Of a stretch of 24,986 bases of DNA, positions 1 through 7,627 are shown piece after piece; position 1 is the stretch's first letter, and every line of letters begins with the position of its first letter. Source of the DNA: CAZHOS01 sp964534605. Its GTDB lineage: Bacteria; Patescibacteriota; Saccharimonadia; Saccharimonadales; VXPC01. The DNA is taken from the NCBI GenBank assembly GCA_964534605.1, contig CAZHOS010000014.1, positions 1-24,986 of the forward strand, given 5' to 3'. The translations under genes and the position numbers were made by a program. The notes below the pieces were generated by a model. The model ran no database searches, was not told the DNA's origin, and was given only the letters and a program-made list of their open reading frames with translations.

Positions 1-11
1 AACAGGGGTGG

Positions 12-17
12 TATAGT
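12..17 (+). promoter_or_regulatory. Probable -10 box of the rpsO promoter
   Basis: TATAGT at 12-17 is preceded by TGG (extended -10) and by the 11-nt motif AACAGGGGTGG at 1-11, which recurs upstream of rpsF and the prolyl oligopeptidase gene. The -35 box would lie before the window. Predicted +1 is near 24, giving rpsO a leader of about 60 nt with its own Shine-Dalgarno. Inferred from sequence only. Confidence 0.5.
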
Positions 18-84
18 TATTATCAATACGCTACTCTTTGCTATCTAGAAGAGACCAGGAAATTAAACGAGGACAATAATTAGT

Positions 85-351
85 ATGATTACTACCGAGA
101 AGAAGGCTGCTGCCATAAAGGCGCACGCTAGAGCGAAAGAAGACGTTGGCTCACCGGAGGTGCAGGTATCTGTACTGACAGAGCGCATCAAAGAGGTCAC
201 AGAGCACCTAAAGACCAACAAAAAGGACCACATGGCACGTCGTGGACTTCTGCAAATGGTTGGCAAGCGCAAGCGCCTGCTTAGCTACTTGGCCAAGAAG
301 GATCCGGCAAAGTATCTTGAGACTATCAAGAAGCTTGGCCTTCGCCGCTAG
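85..351 (+). CDS. rpsO: 30S ribosomal protein S15
   Basis: This 88-aa protein is S15, a primary 16S rRNA-binding protein that helps nucleate the 30S platform. The length matches the family exactly, and family-typical blocks are visible: GSPEVQVSVLTERI near the start, the DHMARRGLL segment in the middle, and a C-terminus ending in KKLGLRR. A GAGGA Shine-Dalgarno at 69-73 supports the ATG at 85. It is the first gene of a cluster with pnp, the classic bacterial rpsO-pnp order, and is separated from pnp by 186 nt containing a strong nested hairpin. In many bacteria this intergenic region is the processing and autoregulation site for PNPase; that role here is an inference. Confidence 0.97.
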   Translation: MITTEKKAAAIKAHARAKEDVGSPEVQVSVLTERIKEVTEHLKTNKKDHMARRGLLQMVGKRKRLLSYLAKKDPAKYLETIKKLGLRR

Positions 352-402
352 TTTGACCTAGTTTGCTAGCTCTAAATTATGAGCTAGCTCTAGTGGGTCA
401 AA
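352..402 (+). promoter_or_regulatory. Nested hairpin between rpsO and pnp
   Basis: An outer stem TTTGACC (352-358) pairs with GGTCAAA (396-402), TAG (359-361) with CTA (390-392), and an inner stem GCTAGCTC (365-372) with GAGCTAGC (381-388) over an 8-nt loop. There is no T-run after it, so it is not a standard intrinsic terminator. Position and shape fit an mRNA processing or 3'-stabilising structure of rpsO and a 5' regulatory structure of pnp, as known for rpsO-pnp in enterobacteria. The function is inferred. Confidence 0.6.
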
Positions 403-537
403 CCACACATTGAAAACTAGAATACTCCATCAACCTCGAAGGTGATAGAAATGCTTATCAAGCAGTGGCTAGAAACACCCACATCTTGATACCCAGAATC
501 TGTTACTTCGTATAAAGGTGGAGAGAATGGAGGGCGT

Positions 538-2661
538 ATGTCCGATATCATCAATCCAACCGGCAAAGACATCGTGTCTGTAAGCACGACGTTCTGCGGC
601 CGCGAACTAAGCCTAGAGGTTAACCGCCTGGCATTCCGCAGCAAGGCTAGCGTTATCGCCCGCGTCGGTGACACTGTCGTGCTAGCTACGGCTAACGTCG
701 GTAATGTTAACCCGCACATGGACTACTTCCCGCTAAGTATCGAGTACGAAGAGCGCCTATATGCAGCCGGTAAAATATCTGGTAGTAGGTTTATCAAAAG
801 AGAGGGCCGCCCCAGCGACGACGCCATCCTGACTGGCCGTCTGATCGATCGTCCGATTAGGCCGCTCTTCCCTAAAGGTTTCCGCAACGAAACGCAGGTA
901 GTTACAACAGTTCTTAGCTTAGACCCAGAGGTGCGCCCAGATACCGTAGCGATGATTGCTGCTAGTGCTGCACTAACTATTACAGGTGCGCCGTTTGACG
1001 GCCCCTTGGCTGGCGTGCGCATCGGCCTGGTAGCCGGCGAGCTTGTGGCTTACCCAGATACCAGCAAGCTGCACGAGGCAGACCTGGATATTATGGTTGC
1101 CTGTGTTGAGGGTGGTGTGATGATGGTCGAGGCTGGTGCCAACGAAGCTAGCGAAGAGCACATTGTCGGGGCCTTCGAGCTTGCAATGGCCGAATCAAAG
1201 TCGGCTATTCAGCTACAAAAAGACTTGGCTGCTAAGCTCGGCGTTCAGCCAATGGAGTATGAGCTGACATTGCCGGCAGAAGAGATTATTGCCGAGGTTG
1301 CTGCCTGGGCCAAGCCGCACATGGGCGCCAAGCTACGAGGCGATTATATGCACCGCAAGCAGGGCATCGAGGACCTCTACGCTCTTATTGGTGAAGAGCT
1401 AGGAGCCAAGCTTGGCGAAGAAGCCTGGGCAGAGCTAAGCTCTGACTACAAAGAAGCCCTAGGCATGGCTATCGACAAAGACGTCCGCACAGGCATCGTC
1501 GAGGACAATACACGCCCTGATGGTCGCAAGTTAGACGAGGTCCGCCCGCTTAGCAGCCAGGTTGGCTTGCTGCCGCGCACCCACGGTAGTTCGGTATTTA
1601 CCCGCGGCATGACACAGGCGCTTAATATCACGACACTCGCACCCCTCAGCTACGCCCAGATCGTCGACACGATGGAGAAGGACGAAGAGCGCCGTTATAT
1701 GCACCACTACAACGCTCCAGGCTACACACTGGGTGAGGTCCGCCGCATGGGCGGACCCGGTAGGCGAGAGATTGGCCACGGCTATTTGGCGGAGCGTGCG
1801 CTTGCGCCGATGATCCCAAGTGCCGAGGACTTCCCCTACGCCATCCGCACTGTGACAGAGATCATGAGCCAGCATGGCAGCACCAGCATGGCAGCAACCT
1901 GCAGTAGCTGCCTAAGCCTTATGGACGCCGGTGTGCCAATCAAGCGCGCTGTGAGCGGTATCGCTATGGGTCTGATCGTCAAAGAAGACGGCACGCCGAT
2001 TGTGCTGACAGACATCCAGGATGCCGAGGACTTTGCCGGCGACATGGACTTTAAGGTAACGGGCACCAGCGAGGGAGTTACAGCCCTGCAGATGGACATG
2101 AAGGTCCACGGCCTACCGGTTAGCACACTGGCCGCTGCCCTGGAGGCGTCTAAGTCCGGCCGAGCTCATATCTTGGATCACATGCTCGGTATCCTGAGCG
2201 CACCGCGTAAGGAGCTTAGCGAGCATGCTCCTCGTGTCGAGACGGTCATTATTAAGCCAGAGCAGATCAAAGAGGTCATCGGTAAGGGCGGCGAGACCAT
2301 CCAAGGCATCATTGCCGAGTCTGGCGCCGAAATAGACATCAAGGATGACGGCCAGGTGTTGATATTCTGTGACAATGTCGAGGGTATGGCCAAGGCCAAG
2401 CAAATGATCGCCGATCTAACGACAGAACCAGAGGTCGGCACTATCTACCGTGACCGTCCAGTTGTGAAGGTTATGGACTTCGGTGCATTTGTAAATCTGA
2501 TGCCCGGCAAGGACGGCATGGTCCACGTGTCCGAGATGGCAGACGAGCGTGTCGGCCACCCCAGCGACGTCGTGTCTGAAGGTGATAAAGTAGATGTTAA
2601 GTTACTTGCAATCGACGATCGTGGTAGGCTTAATCTAAGTATGAAGGCTGCGAGGGATTAG
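538..2661 (+). CDS. pnp: Polyribonucleotide nucleotidyltransferase (PNPase)
   Basis: PNPase degrades RNA 3'-to-5' by phosphorolysis, releasing nucleoside diphosphates, and is normally a cytoplasmic trimer. The 707-aa length is typical. Order of domains: first RNase PH domain (about 12-145), helical linker, second RNase PH domain (about 320-540), KH domain with GKGG at about 582-585, and S1 domain (about 635-705). The conserved FTRGxTQAL block starts near residue 354 (FTRGMTQAL), and the acidic catalytic block GDMDFK sits at about 501-506. Start ATG 538 follows GGAGGG (529-534) and an earlier AGGTGGAG. The gene probably shares transcription with rpsO. Its S1 region is duplicated immediately downstream as a separate small gene. 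The identification is secure. Confidence 0.97.
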   Translation: MSDIINPTGKDIVSVSTTFCGRELSLEVNRLAFRSKASVIARVGDTVVLATANVGNVNPHMDYFPLSIEYEERLYAAGKISGSRFIKREGRPSDDAILTGRLIDRPIRPLFPKGFRNETQVVTTVLSLDPEVRPDTVAMIAASAALTITGAPFDGPLAGVRIGLVAGELVAYPDTSKLHEADLDIMVACVEGGVMMVEAGANEASEEHIVGAFELAMAESKSAIQLQKDLAAKLGVQPMEYELTLPAEEIIAEVAAWAKPHMGAKLRGDYMHRKQGIEDLYALIGEELGAKLGEEAWAELSSDYKEALGMAIDKDVRTGIVEDNTRPDGRKLDEVRPLSSQVGLLPRTHGSSVFTRGMTQALNITTLAPLSYAQIVDTMEKDEERRYMHHYNAPGYTLGEVRRMGGPGRREIGHGYLAERALAPMIPSAEDFPYAIRTVTEIMSQHGSTSMAATCSSCLSLMDAGVPIKRAVSGIAMGLIVKEDGTPIVLTDIQDAEDFAGDMDFKVTGTSEGVTALQMDMKVHGLPVSTLAAALEASKSGRAHILDHMLGILSAPRKELSEHAPRVETVIIKPEQIKEVIGKGGETIQGIIAESGAEIDIKDDGQVLIFCDNVEGMAKAKQMIADLTTEPEVGTIYRDRPVVKVMDFGAFVNLMPGKDGMVHVSEMADERVGHPSDVVSEGDKVDVKLLAIDDRGRLNLSMKAARD
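2481..2661 (+). repeat. S1-domain repeat, copy 1 (3' end of pnp)
   Basis: This segment aligns without gaps to 2820-3000. I counted about 31 mismatches in 181 positions, roughly 83% identity, including an exact 51-nt block (2524-2574 equals 2863-2913). Confidence 0.9.
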
Positions 2662-2678
2662 TGTAGACAGTAAAAGCA

Positions 2679-2693
2679 CTTGCTCTCAGCAAG
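2679..2693 (+). other. Small hairpin after pnp
   Basis: CTTGC and GCAAG enclose a 5-nt loop just downstream of the pnp stop. It is short and has no T-run, so at most it is a processing or weak pausing element. Confidence 0.3.
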
Positions 2694-2730
2694 AAATACA
2701 ATAGAAGGTTAATCATTAAGAAAGAGATAT

Positions 2731-3000
2731 ATGACCAACGATACAACAGACCAACCAGTAACAGACCCGCAGCCAGGAATGGTCTTTAAAGACCGCCCGG
2801 TTATGAAGGTTCTAGACTTCGGTGCATTTGTAAACATCATGCCCGGCAAGGACGGCCTTGTGCACGTGTCCGAGATGGCAGACGAGCGTGTCGGCCACCC
2901 CAGCGACGTCGTGAGTGAAGGCGACAAGGTAGACGTAAAGCTACTCGCTATCGACGAGAAGGGTCGCTTTAATCTGAGCATGAAGGCCGCCAAAGAGTAA
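2731..3000 (+). CDS. Stand-alone S1 RNA-binding domain protein (copy of the PNPase S1 domain)
   Basis: This 89-aa protein has a short polar leader of about 20 residues followed by one S1/OB-fold domain, and nothing else. From RPVMKV to the end, 59 of 68 residues match the C-terminal S1 domain of PNPase encoded 70 nt upstream. The central stretch (HVSEMADERVGHPSDVVSEG) is the same in both proteins. It should bind single-stranded RNA. A role as a regulator, a PNPase partner or a competitor for PNPase substrates is only inference. The start ATG follows a weak purine-rich AGAAAGAG. It is probably co-transcribed with pnp. The copy is best explained by tandem duplication of the pnp 3' end, with later gene conversion possible. 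Confidence 0.9.
   Translation: MTNDTTDQPVTDPQPGMVFKDRPVMKVLDFGAFVNIMPGKDGLVHVSEMADERVGHPSDVVSEGDKVDVKLLAIDEKGRFNLSMKAAKE
2820..3000 (+). repeat. S1-domain repeat, copy 2
   Basis: Partner of 2481-2661 at an offset of 339 nt. Differences cluster at the two ends, while 51 nt in the middle, including third codon positions, are identical. Confidence 0.9.
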
Positions 3001-3016
3001 TCTTTAGATGCTGTAT

Positions 3017-3045
3017 CTTGGCTCTTCCCTGTGCGAAGAGCCAAG
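3017..3045 (+). other. Perfect 11-bp hairpin downstream of the S1 gene
   Basis: CTTGGCTCTTC (3017-3027) pairs with GAAGAGCCAAG (3035-3045) over a 7-nt loop. No T-run follows, so it may act as an mRNA 3'-end stabiliser or partial terminator before the next gene rather than a strong intrinsic terminator. Confidence 0.55.
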
Positions 3046-3080
3046 TCACCATCCATCTATAAGCTAGCCAGGAGGGTAAT

Positions 3081-3311
3081 ATGAGCGAAGTTATCGACTT
3101 TAAAGACAACATGAATGATCTCAGAGAAAGATCAAGAGGCAGTGTTAGCAGACACCCCTCTAGAGGTAGAGAGGCAAAGGCAAGAGCAGAGGAAAGGGAT
3201 AGGCAAAGAACTGCCGCTCGCCCTAACGCATCCCAACAGACGGTAAAAAACACAGAGAATTCTGGTAGCGTTGTTGAGTTAAGGCCTTCTAAGCCTCAAA
3301 AAAATGACTAA
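3081..3311 (+). CDS. Small basic, probably disordered protein
   Basis: This 76-aa protein is dominated by Arg, Lys, Ser, Glu and Asn, has no hydrophobic core and no membrane segment, and resembles no family I recognise. Its composition suggests an intrinsically disordered, possibly nucleic-acid-binding protein. It is probably a real gene: a strong Shine-Dalgarno (AGGAGGG, 3070-3076) is correctly spaced from ATG 3081, and its stop overlaps the start of the uracil-DNA glycosylase gene by 8 nt, implying translational coupling. Function is unknown; a role linked to RNA metabolism is suggested only by its neighbours. Confidence 0.7.
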   Translation: MSEVIDFKDNMNDLRERSRGSVSRHPSRGREAKARAEERDRQRTAARPNASQQTVKNTENSGSVVELRPSKPQKND

Positions 3312-3891
3312 ACAGCGGCAGCTTGACGATATTGCGAAGGACATACTTAAGCAAAATGTTTGTCCGGATTTGGCAGCAGATGCAACGCAGCTAGTAATGG
3401 GGACTGGCAACCCCGACGCAGACATTGTTTTTATCGGCGAGGCACCCGGCAAAAAGGAGGACGAGCAGGGTGAGCCTTTTGTCGGTAGATCTGGACAATT
3501 ACTGGATTCTATGCTAGAATGTATACATCTCAAGCGCTCTCAAGTATATATAACTAACATTGTAAAATATCGGCCCCCAGACAATAGGGACCCTCGTGTT
3601 AGCGAAAAACAAGCGTTTGCACCTTTTTTGGAGCATCAGCTAGAAGTCATAGATCCAAAGATCGTTGTGACTTTAGGCCGGCACTCTGGAGAATTTTTCT
3701 TCCCGGACCTGGTTATATCTAGGGACCACGGAGAACCGAAGCGTCTAAAATGGGGCGCTAAAAACAGACCATTAGTTGTATTGCCGCTGTATCATCCTGC
3801 AGCAGCTCTTTACAACGGCGGTATGCGAAGTACGCTCAAGTTTGACTTCGCCAAGATACCCATCGTTATGAAACAAATTTCTATCAAATAA
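3304..3891 (+). CDS. Family-4-type uracil-DNA glycosylase, lacking most Fe-S cysteines
   Basis: This 195-aa protein is a uracil-DNA glycosylase that would remove uracil from DNA to start base-excision repair. Motif A GEAPG is at residues 45-49, followed by EDEQGEPFVGRSG. The YITNIVKYRPPDNRDP block is at about 82-97, and motif B HPAAAL begins at His164. Family-4 enzymes normally carry four cysteines for a 4Fe-4S cluster. Here only the second is present (Cys20). The equivalents of the others are Gln17, Tyr89 and Phe105, so no classical cluster is expected. The start ATG overlaps the end of the preceding gene. The superfamily assignment is firm; cluster loss is read directly from conserved positions but needs a proper alignment. 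Confidence 0.9.
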   Translation: MTKQRQLDDIAKDILKQNVCPDLAADATQLVMGTGNPDADIVFIGEAPGKKEDEQGEPFVGRSGQLLDSMLECIHLKRSQVYITNIVKYRPPDNRDPRVSEKQAFAPFLEHQLEVIDPKIVVTLGRHSGEFFFPDLVISRDHGEPKRLKWGAKNRPLVVLPLYHPAAALYNGGMRSTLKFDFAKIPIVMKQISIK

Positions 3892-3916
3892 TTTTTATCA
3901 AAGGAAAAACTAAATT

Positions 3917-6055
3917 ATGGAAAAGAAACCAACCAAACCGACTAAGCCAACCAAGCCAGACGCAGCTGACCGTAAGTCTCAGCCAAGGAAGCCTCACGGC
4001 AACCGTGGTGGCTCACGCTCACAACAACAACGAGGCCGAGGTGGTGGCGGTAAAAAAGGCGGTCTAGCACTGCAGGGCTCTAGCACGAGCCGTGGTCAGG
4101 CTATCCGCGCCCAGCGCCGTACTAACGATTTTGCTTCACGCACTATCGACGACGCCCATATCGCTGACCAGCAGCCACAAAAGAAGCGCGCCAACATGGT
4201 CGCCTTCCAAGAAGAGCCCCATCTGCGCGTCATCCACCTGGGTGGCCAGGACGCTATCGGCGAAAAAAACATGATGGTCCTCGAGTACGAAGACGACGCT
4301 ATTATCATCGACTGTGGTAACGAGCTCGGCATGGATCTACCCGGCATCAACTACGCCGTACCAGATATTAGCTACCTAGAAACCATCAAGCACAAGATTA
4401 AAGGCTACGCCATTACTCACGGCCACCTCGATCACATCGGCGGTTTGCCGCACACAATCACCAAGTATCCAGCACCTGTGTATGGGTCTAACTTTACTAT
4501 TGGTTTAGTCAAGAAGGCTCTTAATAACCAGGCAGAGTCTGCTGCGATTGTCGACGAGCTAGATTTCATCGAGATGAACATGGACAACCACGAGAGATTA
4601 CTTGTCGGTAAGCATTTTATGCTAGAGCTTGTGCGCATTACCCACTCTGTCCCAGAGTCTAGTTGTGTGGTGGTCGACACTCCAGTTGGACGTATAATCA
4701 ATACAGGCGACTTCCGCCTAGACCCAGAACCACTAGACAAGCGCCCGAGCGATACAGAACGCTTGGCAGAGCTTGGCAAAGAAGGTGTGCTACTGCTGAT
4801 GAGCGATAGCACTAACGCTCAGCGTCCAGACCGTGTGCCAACAGAGCATACGCTGCAAGATAGCTTCCACGGCGTTATCAAGAACGCGCCTGGTCGTATA
4901 TTCGTAGCCAGCTTTTCTAGCAACATCAACCGTATTCAGATGATCATCAACAGTGCCAGCGAGGCAGGGCGCAAGGTTGCTATCGACGGACGCAGTATGG
5001 TGCAGCACGTCGAGCTGGCCGTAAAACTTGGCTTGCTGCGTGTACCGCAGAACACAATCGTAGCGCTTGCCGAGGCTGCCAACCTGCCAGACGAGAGCAT
5101 GTTAATCATGTGTACCGGCGGGCAGGGAGAGCCTGGTGCCGCATTGTCGCGTATGAGTATCGGCGAGCATCGCCACATCAAACTACGCGAGGGCGACACG
5201 GTCGTCGTCAGCTCTACACCTATCCCAGGTAATGGCCCAGCCTACGAGCGTATCGGCAACAACCTAGCCAAGCTTGGCTGTAAGCTGTTCCGCGCACCAA
5301 CATGGGATATCGACGGCAGCGTCGGTCCCTTGCACGTATCTGGCCACGCCTACCGCGACGAAATGCGCGAGATGATAGACCTCACCAAGCCAAAATACTT
5401 CACGCCAATATATGCCGGGGCACACCACCGCGCTTATCACCGTGACGTTGCTATCCAGGACAATGGCATGGCTAGGGGCGATACCTTTATGCTCAATAAC
5501 GGCGACGCGCTGATTATTAAGGAGAAGGACCAGTCGGCGACTGTCCAAAAAGATGCTGTAAGTTCTGGAGCAGTGCTTATCGATGACTCTGGGCAGCAAG
5601 TACCGGGCGTCGTCGTCAAAGACCGCCTGCTTCTAACAGATGCTGGTCTAGTGGTTGTAGTGCTAACGATCGACCGCCGCAGCGGACAGTTGCTCACCAG
5701 CCCAGATATCATCACCCGCGGATTCATCTACATCCGCGATAACGAAGAGTTAATGAACATGTTCCGCGGCGAGCTACGACGTGCTGCTACGCAGCGCTTC
5801 AAGCGAGTCGACCTCGATAGGTTCAAGGCCGAGATAAAGGACCACGTCACACACTTCCTCTACGATCAGACACAGCGTAGCCCAATCGTGATCCCTGTCG
5901 TGAATGTCGTTAGCGGTAAGTCTGGCGGCAAAGGCAAGCCTGGACCCAAAGACGGCGGTGACGACAATCAGCCAGAAGACAAAAAGGAAGATTCCGTAGA
6001 GGATCAGCAGAAGCGCTTCGCCGAACTACGCAAAGCCATCCGCTCCCAATCCTAA
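3917..6055 (+). CDS. rnj: Ribonuclease J (MBL/beta-CASP nuclease) with long basic N-terminal extension
   Basis: RNase J is a zinc-dependent endo- and 5'-to-3' exoribonuclease for mRNA decay and rRNA maturation. Residues 1 to about 95 are a Lys/Pro-, then Gly/Arg/Gln-rich low-complexity tail. The metallo-beta-lactamase domain follows, with THGHLDHIGG (His168, His170, Asp172, His173), HSVPESS, SDSTNAQRPD, the beta-CASP segment and TGGQGEPGAALSRM, then SGHA. The C-terminal 60 residues are again polar and charged. At 712 aa it exceeds the usual 550-600 because of these tails. The usual PVHGE motif near the end of the catalytic core reads PIYAGAHHR (Tyr499 at the expected His). An AAGGA Shine-Dalgarno precedes ATG 3917. 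A terminator follows, so it likely ends the operon. Confidence 0.95.
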   Translation: MEKKPTKPTKPTKPDAADRKSQPRKPHGNRGGSRSQQQRGRGGGGKKGGLALQGSSTSRGQAIRAQRRTNDFASRTIDDAHIADQQPQKKRANMVAFQEEPHLRVIHLGGQDAIGEKNMMVLEYEDDAIIIDCGNELGMDLPGINYAVPDISYLETIKHKIKGYAITHGHLDHIGGLPHTITKYPAPVYGSNFTIGLVKKALNNQAESAAIVDELDFIEMNMDNHERLLVGKHFMLELVRITHSVPESSCVVVDTPVGRIINTGDFRLDPEPLDKRPSDTERLAELGKEGVLLLMSDSTNAQRPDRVPTEHTLQDSFHGVIKNAPGRIFVASFSSNINRIQMIINSASEAGRKVAIDGRSMVQHVELAVKLGLLRVPQNTIVALAEAANLPDESMLIMCTGGQGEPGAALSRMSIGEHRHIKLREGDTVVVSSTPIPGNGPAYERIGNNLAKLGCKLFRAPTWDIDGSVGPLHVSGHAYRDEMREMIDLTKPKYFTPIYAGAHHRAYHRDVAIQDNGMARGDTFMLNNGDALIIKEKDQSATVQKDAVSSGAVLIDDSGQQVPGVVVKDRLLLTDAGLVVVVLTIDRRSGQLLTSPDIITRGFIYIRDNEELMNMFRGELRRAATQRFKRVDLDRFKAEIKDHVTHFLYDQTQRSPIVIPVVNVVSGKSGGKGKPGPKDGGDDNQPEDKKEDSVEDQQKRFAELRKAIRSQS

Positions 6056-6070
6056 ATCCCACAGATCAGC

Positions 6071-6107
6071 AAACAAGAAGGGTTGGCAAAAGCCGCCCTT
6101 TTTGTTT
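6071..6107 (+). terminator. Intrinsic terminator after rnj
   Basis: AAACAAGAAGGG (6071-6082) pairs with CCCTTTTTGTTT (6096-6107), 12 bp with one G-U pair, and GGC/GCC adds inner pairing. The 3' arm itself supplies a T-rich tract. It closes the rpsO-to-rnj transcription unit. Confidence 0.85.
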
Positions 6108-6254
6108 GATTTGCGGGCTCTTTTGGATATTTTCGTTGGCAGGGCTTGAAGGGCGGCGCTATATACACAGCCACTCCAAGCTGTCCTCACGAGAAATCCC
6201 ACACTTGTAAGGTTTAGTCAGCACTCCGAGCAAATTGTATTCAAAGAGGTAAGC

Positions 6255-6290
6255 ATGAGTAGCAACATTCTTATGTTAAGATATCTTTAA
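6255..6290 (+). other. Possible 11-codon leader ORF upstream of the pilin-like gene
   Basis: ATG at 6255 runs 11 codons to TAA at 6288-6290 and is preceded by AGAGG at 6245-6249 with good spacing. It sits about 30 nt before the pilin-like gene and could be a leader peptide. Such a short reading frame can easily occur by chance. Confidence 0.2.
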
Positions 6291-6320
6291 GGAATTTTTT
6301 AGTATATAAGGGTGGTTTTT

Positions 6321-6884
6321 ATGAAGAATGATAAAGGGTTTGCGTTTGTAGGATTGCTTGTGACTGTTTTAGTCATAGCGGGCATCGTGGCTGCTGGCTG
6401 GTATGTAAAAAGCGAGCTGGATAGCAAAGACAATGAGATCGGTAGTTTGAATAACGACCTACAGGCTACAGAATCAGACCTAGATAGCGCCAACCAGAGG
6501 GTAGAGGAGCTAGACAGCCCAGAGAGAAAAGCGAGGGATGTGCAGCGCCAAAACGATTTAGCTAGGTTGAGCGCCGAATTAACAAATTATTCTGCAAATA
6601 ACAACGGTCAATTCCCAAGCACATTGCTTGAATCATTCAATTCGGACTTTGGGCTGGACTTCTTTGCTGAGAACCCAGAATTTAATGATCCAAATACGGG
6701 TAATCAATACACTATTACTACAGTTGCCAATGTTCAGACCCCTCCTGGACTTGTCTTAGGAGACATCCAGTACCAGTGGCCAGGTAAATGTGCCGGTAGC
6801 GAGTTCGACGACGATGCCAGCACGAGGCAAGCGGCAATTCGCATTCTTTTAGAGAGTGGAGAAACCGTCTGTCAGGACGTATAG
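6321..6884 (+). CDS. Type IV pilin-like protein with coiled-coil region
   Basis: This 187-aa protein starts MKNDKGFAFVGLLVTVLVI, resembling a type IV prepilin N-terminus: charged leader, Gly-Phe at the expected processing point, then a hydrophobic helix. The usual Glu at mature position 5 is Gly here. A predicted coiled coil follows at about 32-65, then a segment (ARDVQRQNDLARL, later NNNGQFP) typical of pilin-like proteins in Patescibacteria. Two C-terminal cysteines (in GKC and TVC) could form the disulfide loop of pilins. Start ATG 6321 is preferred over GTG 6312 because AGGGTGG (6309-6315) is then a well-spaced Shine-Dalgarno. It is probably a surface or periplasmic minor pilin/pseudopilin, inferred from the N-terminus and overall layout. 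Confidence 0.75.
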   Translation: MKNDKGFAFVGLLVTVLVIAGIVAAGWYVKSELDSKDNEIGSLNNDLQATESDLDSANQRVEELDSPERKARDVQRQNDLARLSAELTNYSANNNGQFPSTLLESFNSDFGLDFFAENPEFNDPNTGNQYTITTVANVQTPPGLVLGDIQYQWPGKCAGSEFDDDASTRQAAIRILLESGETVCQDV

Positions 6885-6896
6885 GGTTTGCTCGCT

Positions 6897-7574
6897 ATGG
6901 ATGAAAATACAAAAAAATATATCGAACATCAACTTCAAGCAGGTAAGACGAGAGAACAGGTCGTAGGCGACCTAGTTGCTAATGGCTGGCAGACAGACCA
7001 AGCGAAAACCGCAGTTGGCTCTTTTGTTGGAGCCCAAGCTACTAATGCGCCACAGCCTGCAGGACCTCAACCAGTTACTGAGAGCCAGCCGGTAGCACAG
7101 ACCCTTCAGACCGCTCCTTCAAAGCAGGTAAGGACTGGCTGGAAGAAATGGGTACTTGGTGATAACAGTAAAAAACCACCAATTGCTGCCCAGATTATAT
7201 ATGCGGTTAACTTCGTGCTTCTTATTTTAGGTATACTAACAGCGCTTTCTATATGGGGTGTGTTTAACTCCAGTCCTTCTGTTGTGCCTGTTCTTGCGGC
7301 CTTCGGCCTTGCAGGCTCTATATCTCTTTGGCCCTATATAATACTGTTCTTTGTTGTTGGGCAATTCTTCCTTGTAGATAGGATGCGTGCAGGTAGGTTC
7401 TGGGCATTGTGCTCGTACTCAACAGTAATATTTTTAGGAGCCCTGGATTTTCTATTTGGGCTAACGGGACCCTCCTTTGCCGGGAGCAGGTTTGGGATAG
7501 AAGACATACTAAGAGTGCTTATATCCATTCTGCTAATCAAATTAATCGTCAAGAATCGTTCGTATTTTAATTAG
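6897..7574 (+). CDS. Membrane protein with N-terminal helical GW motif and four TM segments
   Basis: This 225-aa protein (from ATG 6897; an in-frame TTG exists at 6888) begins with a soluble two-helix segment containing LQAGKTREQV and LVANGW, a short module I associate with Patescibacteria membrane proteins. A Pro/Gln/Thr-rich linker covers about 50-80. About four hydrophobic helices follow between residues 100 and 220. It starts 12 nt after the pilin-like gene and is probably co-transcribed with it, suggesting a role in the same envelope system. No enzymatic motif is visible. Function unknown. Confidence 0.75.
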   Translation: MDENTKKYIEHQLQAGKTREQVVGDLVANGWQTDQAKTAVGSFVGAQATNAPQPAGPQPVTESQPVAQTLQTAPSKQVRTGWKKWVLGDNSKKPPIAAQIIYAVNFVLLILGILTALSIWGVFNSSPSVVPVLAAFGLAGSISLWPYIILFFVVGQFFLVDRMRAGRFWALCSYSTVIFLGALDFLFGLTGPSFAGSRFGIEDILRVLISILLIKLIVKNRSYFN

Positions 7575-7627
7575 AGGTGGCATCTCCTTAGATACTCAAA
7601 TCTAGTTCGACTTAAGCTCCAGCCATC

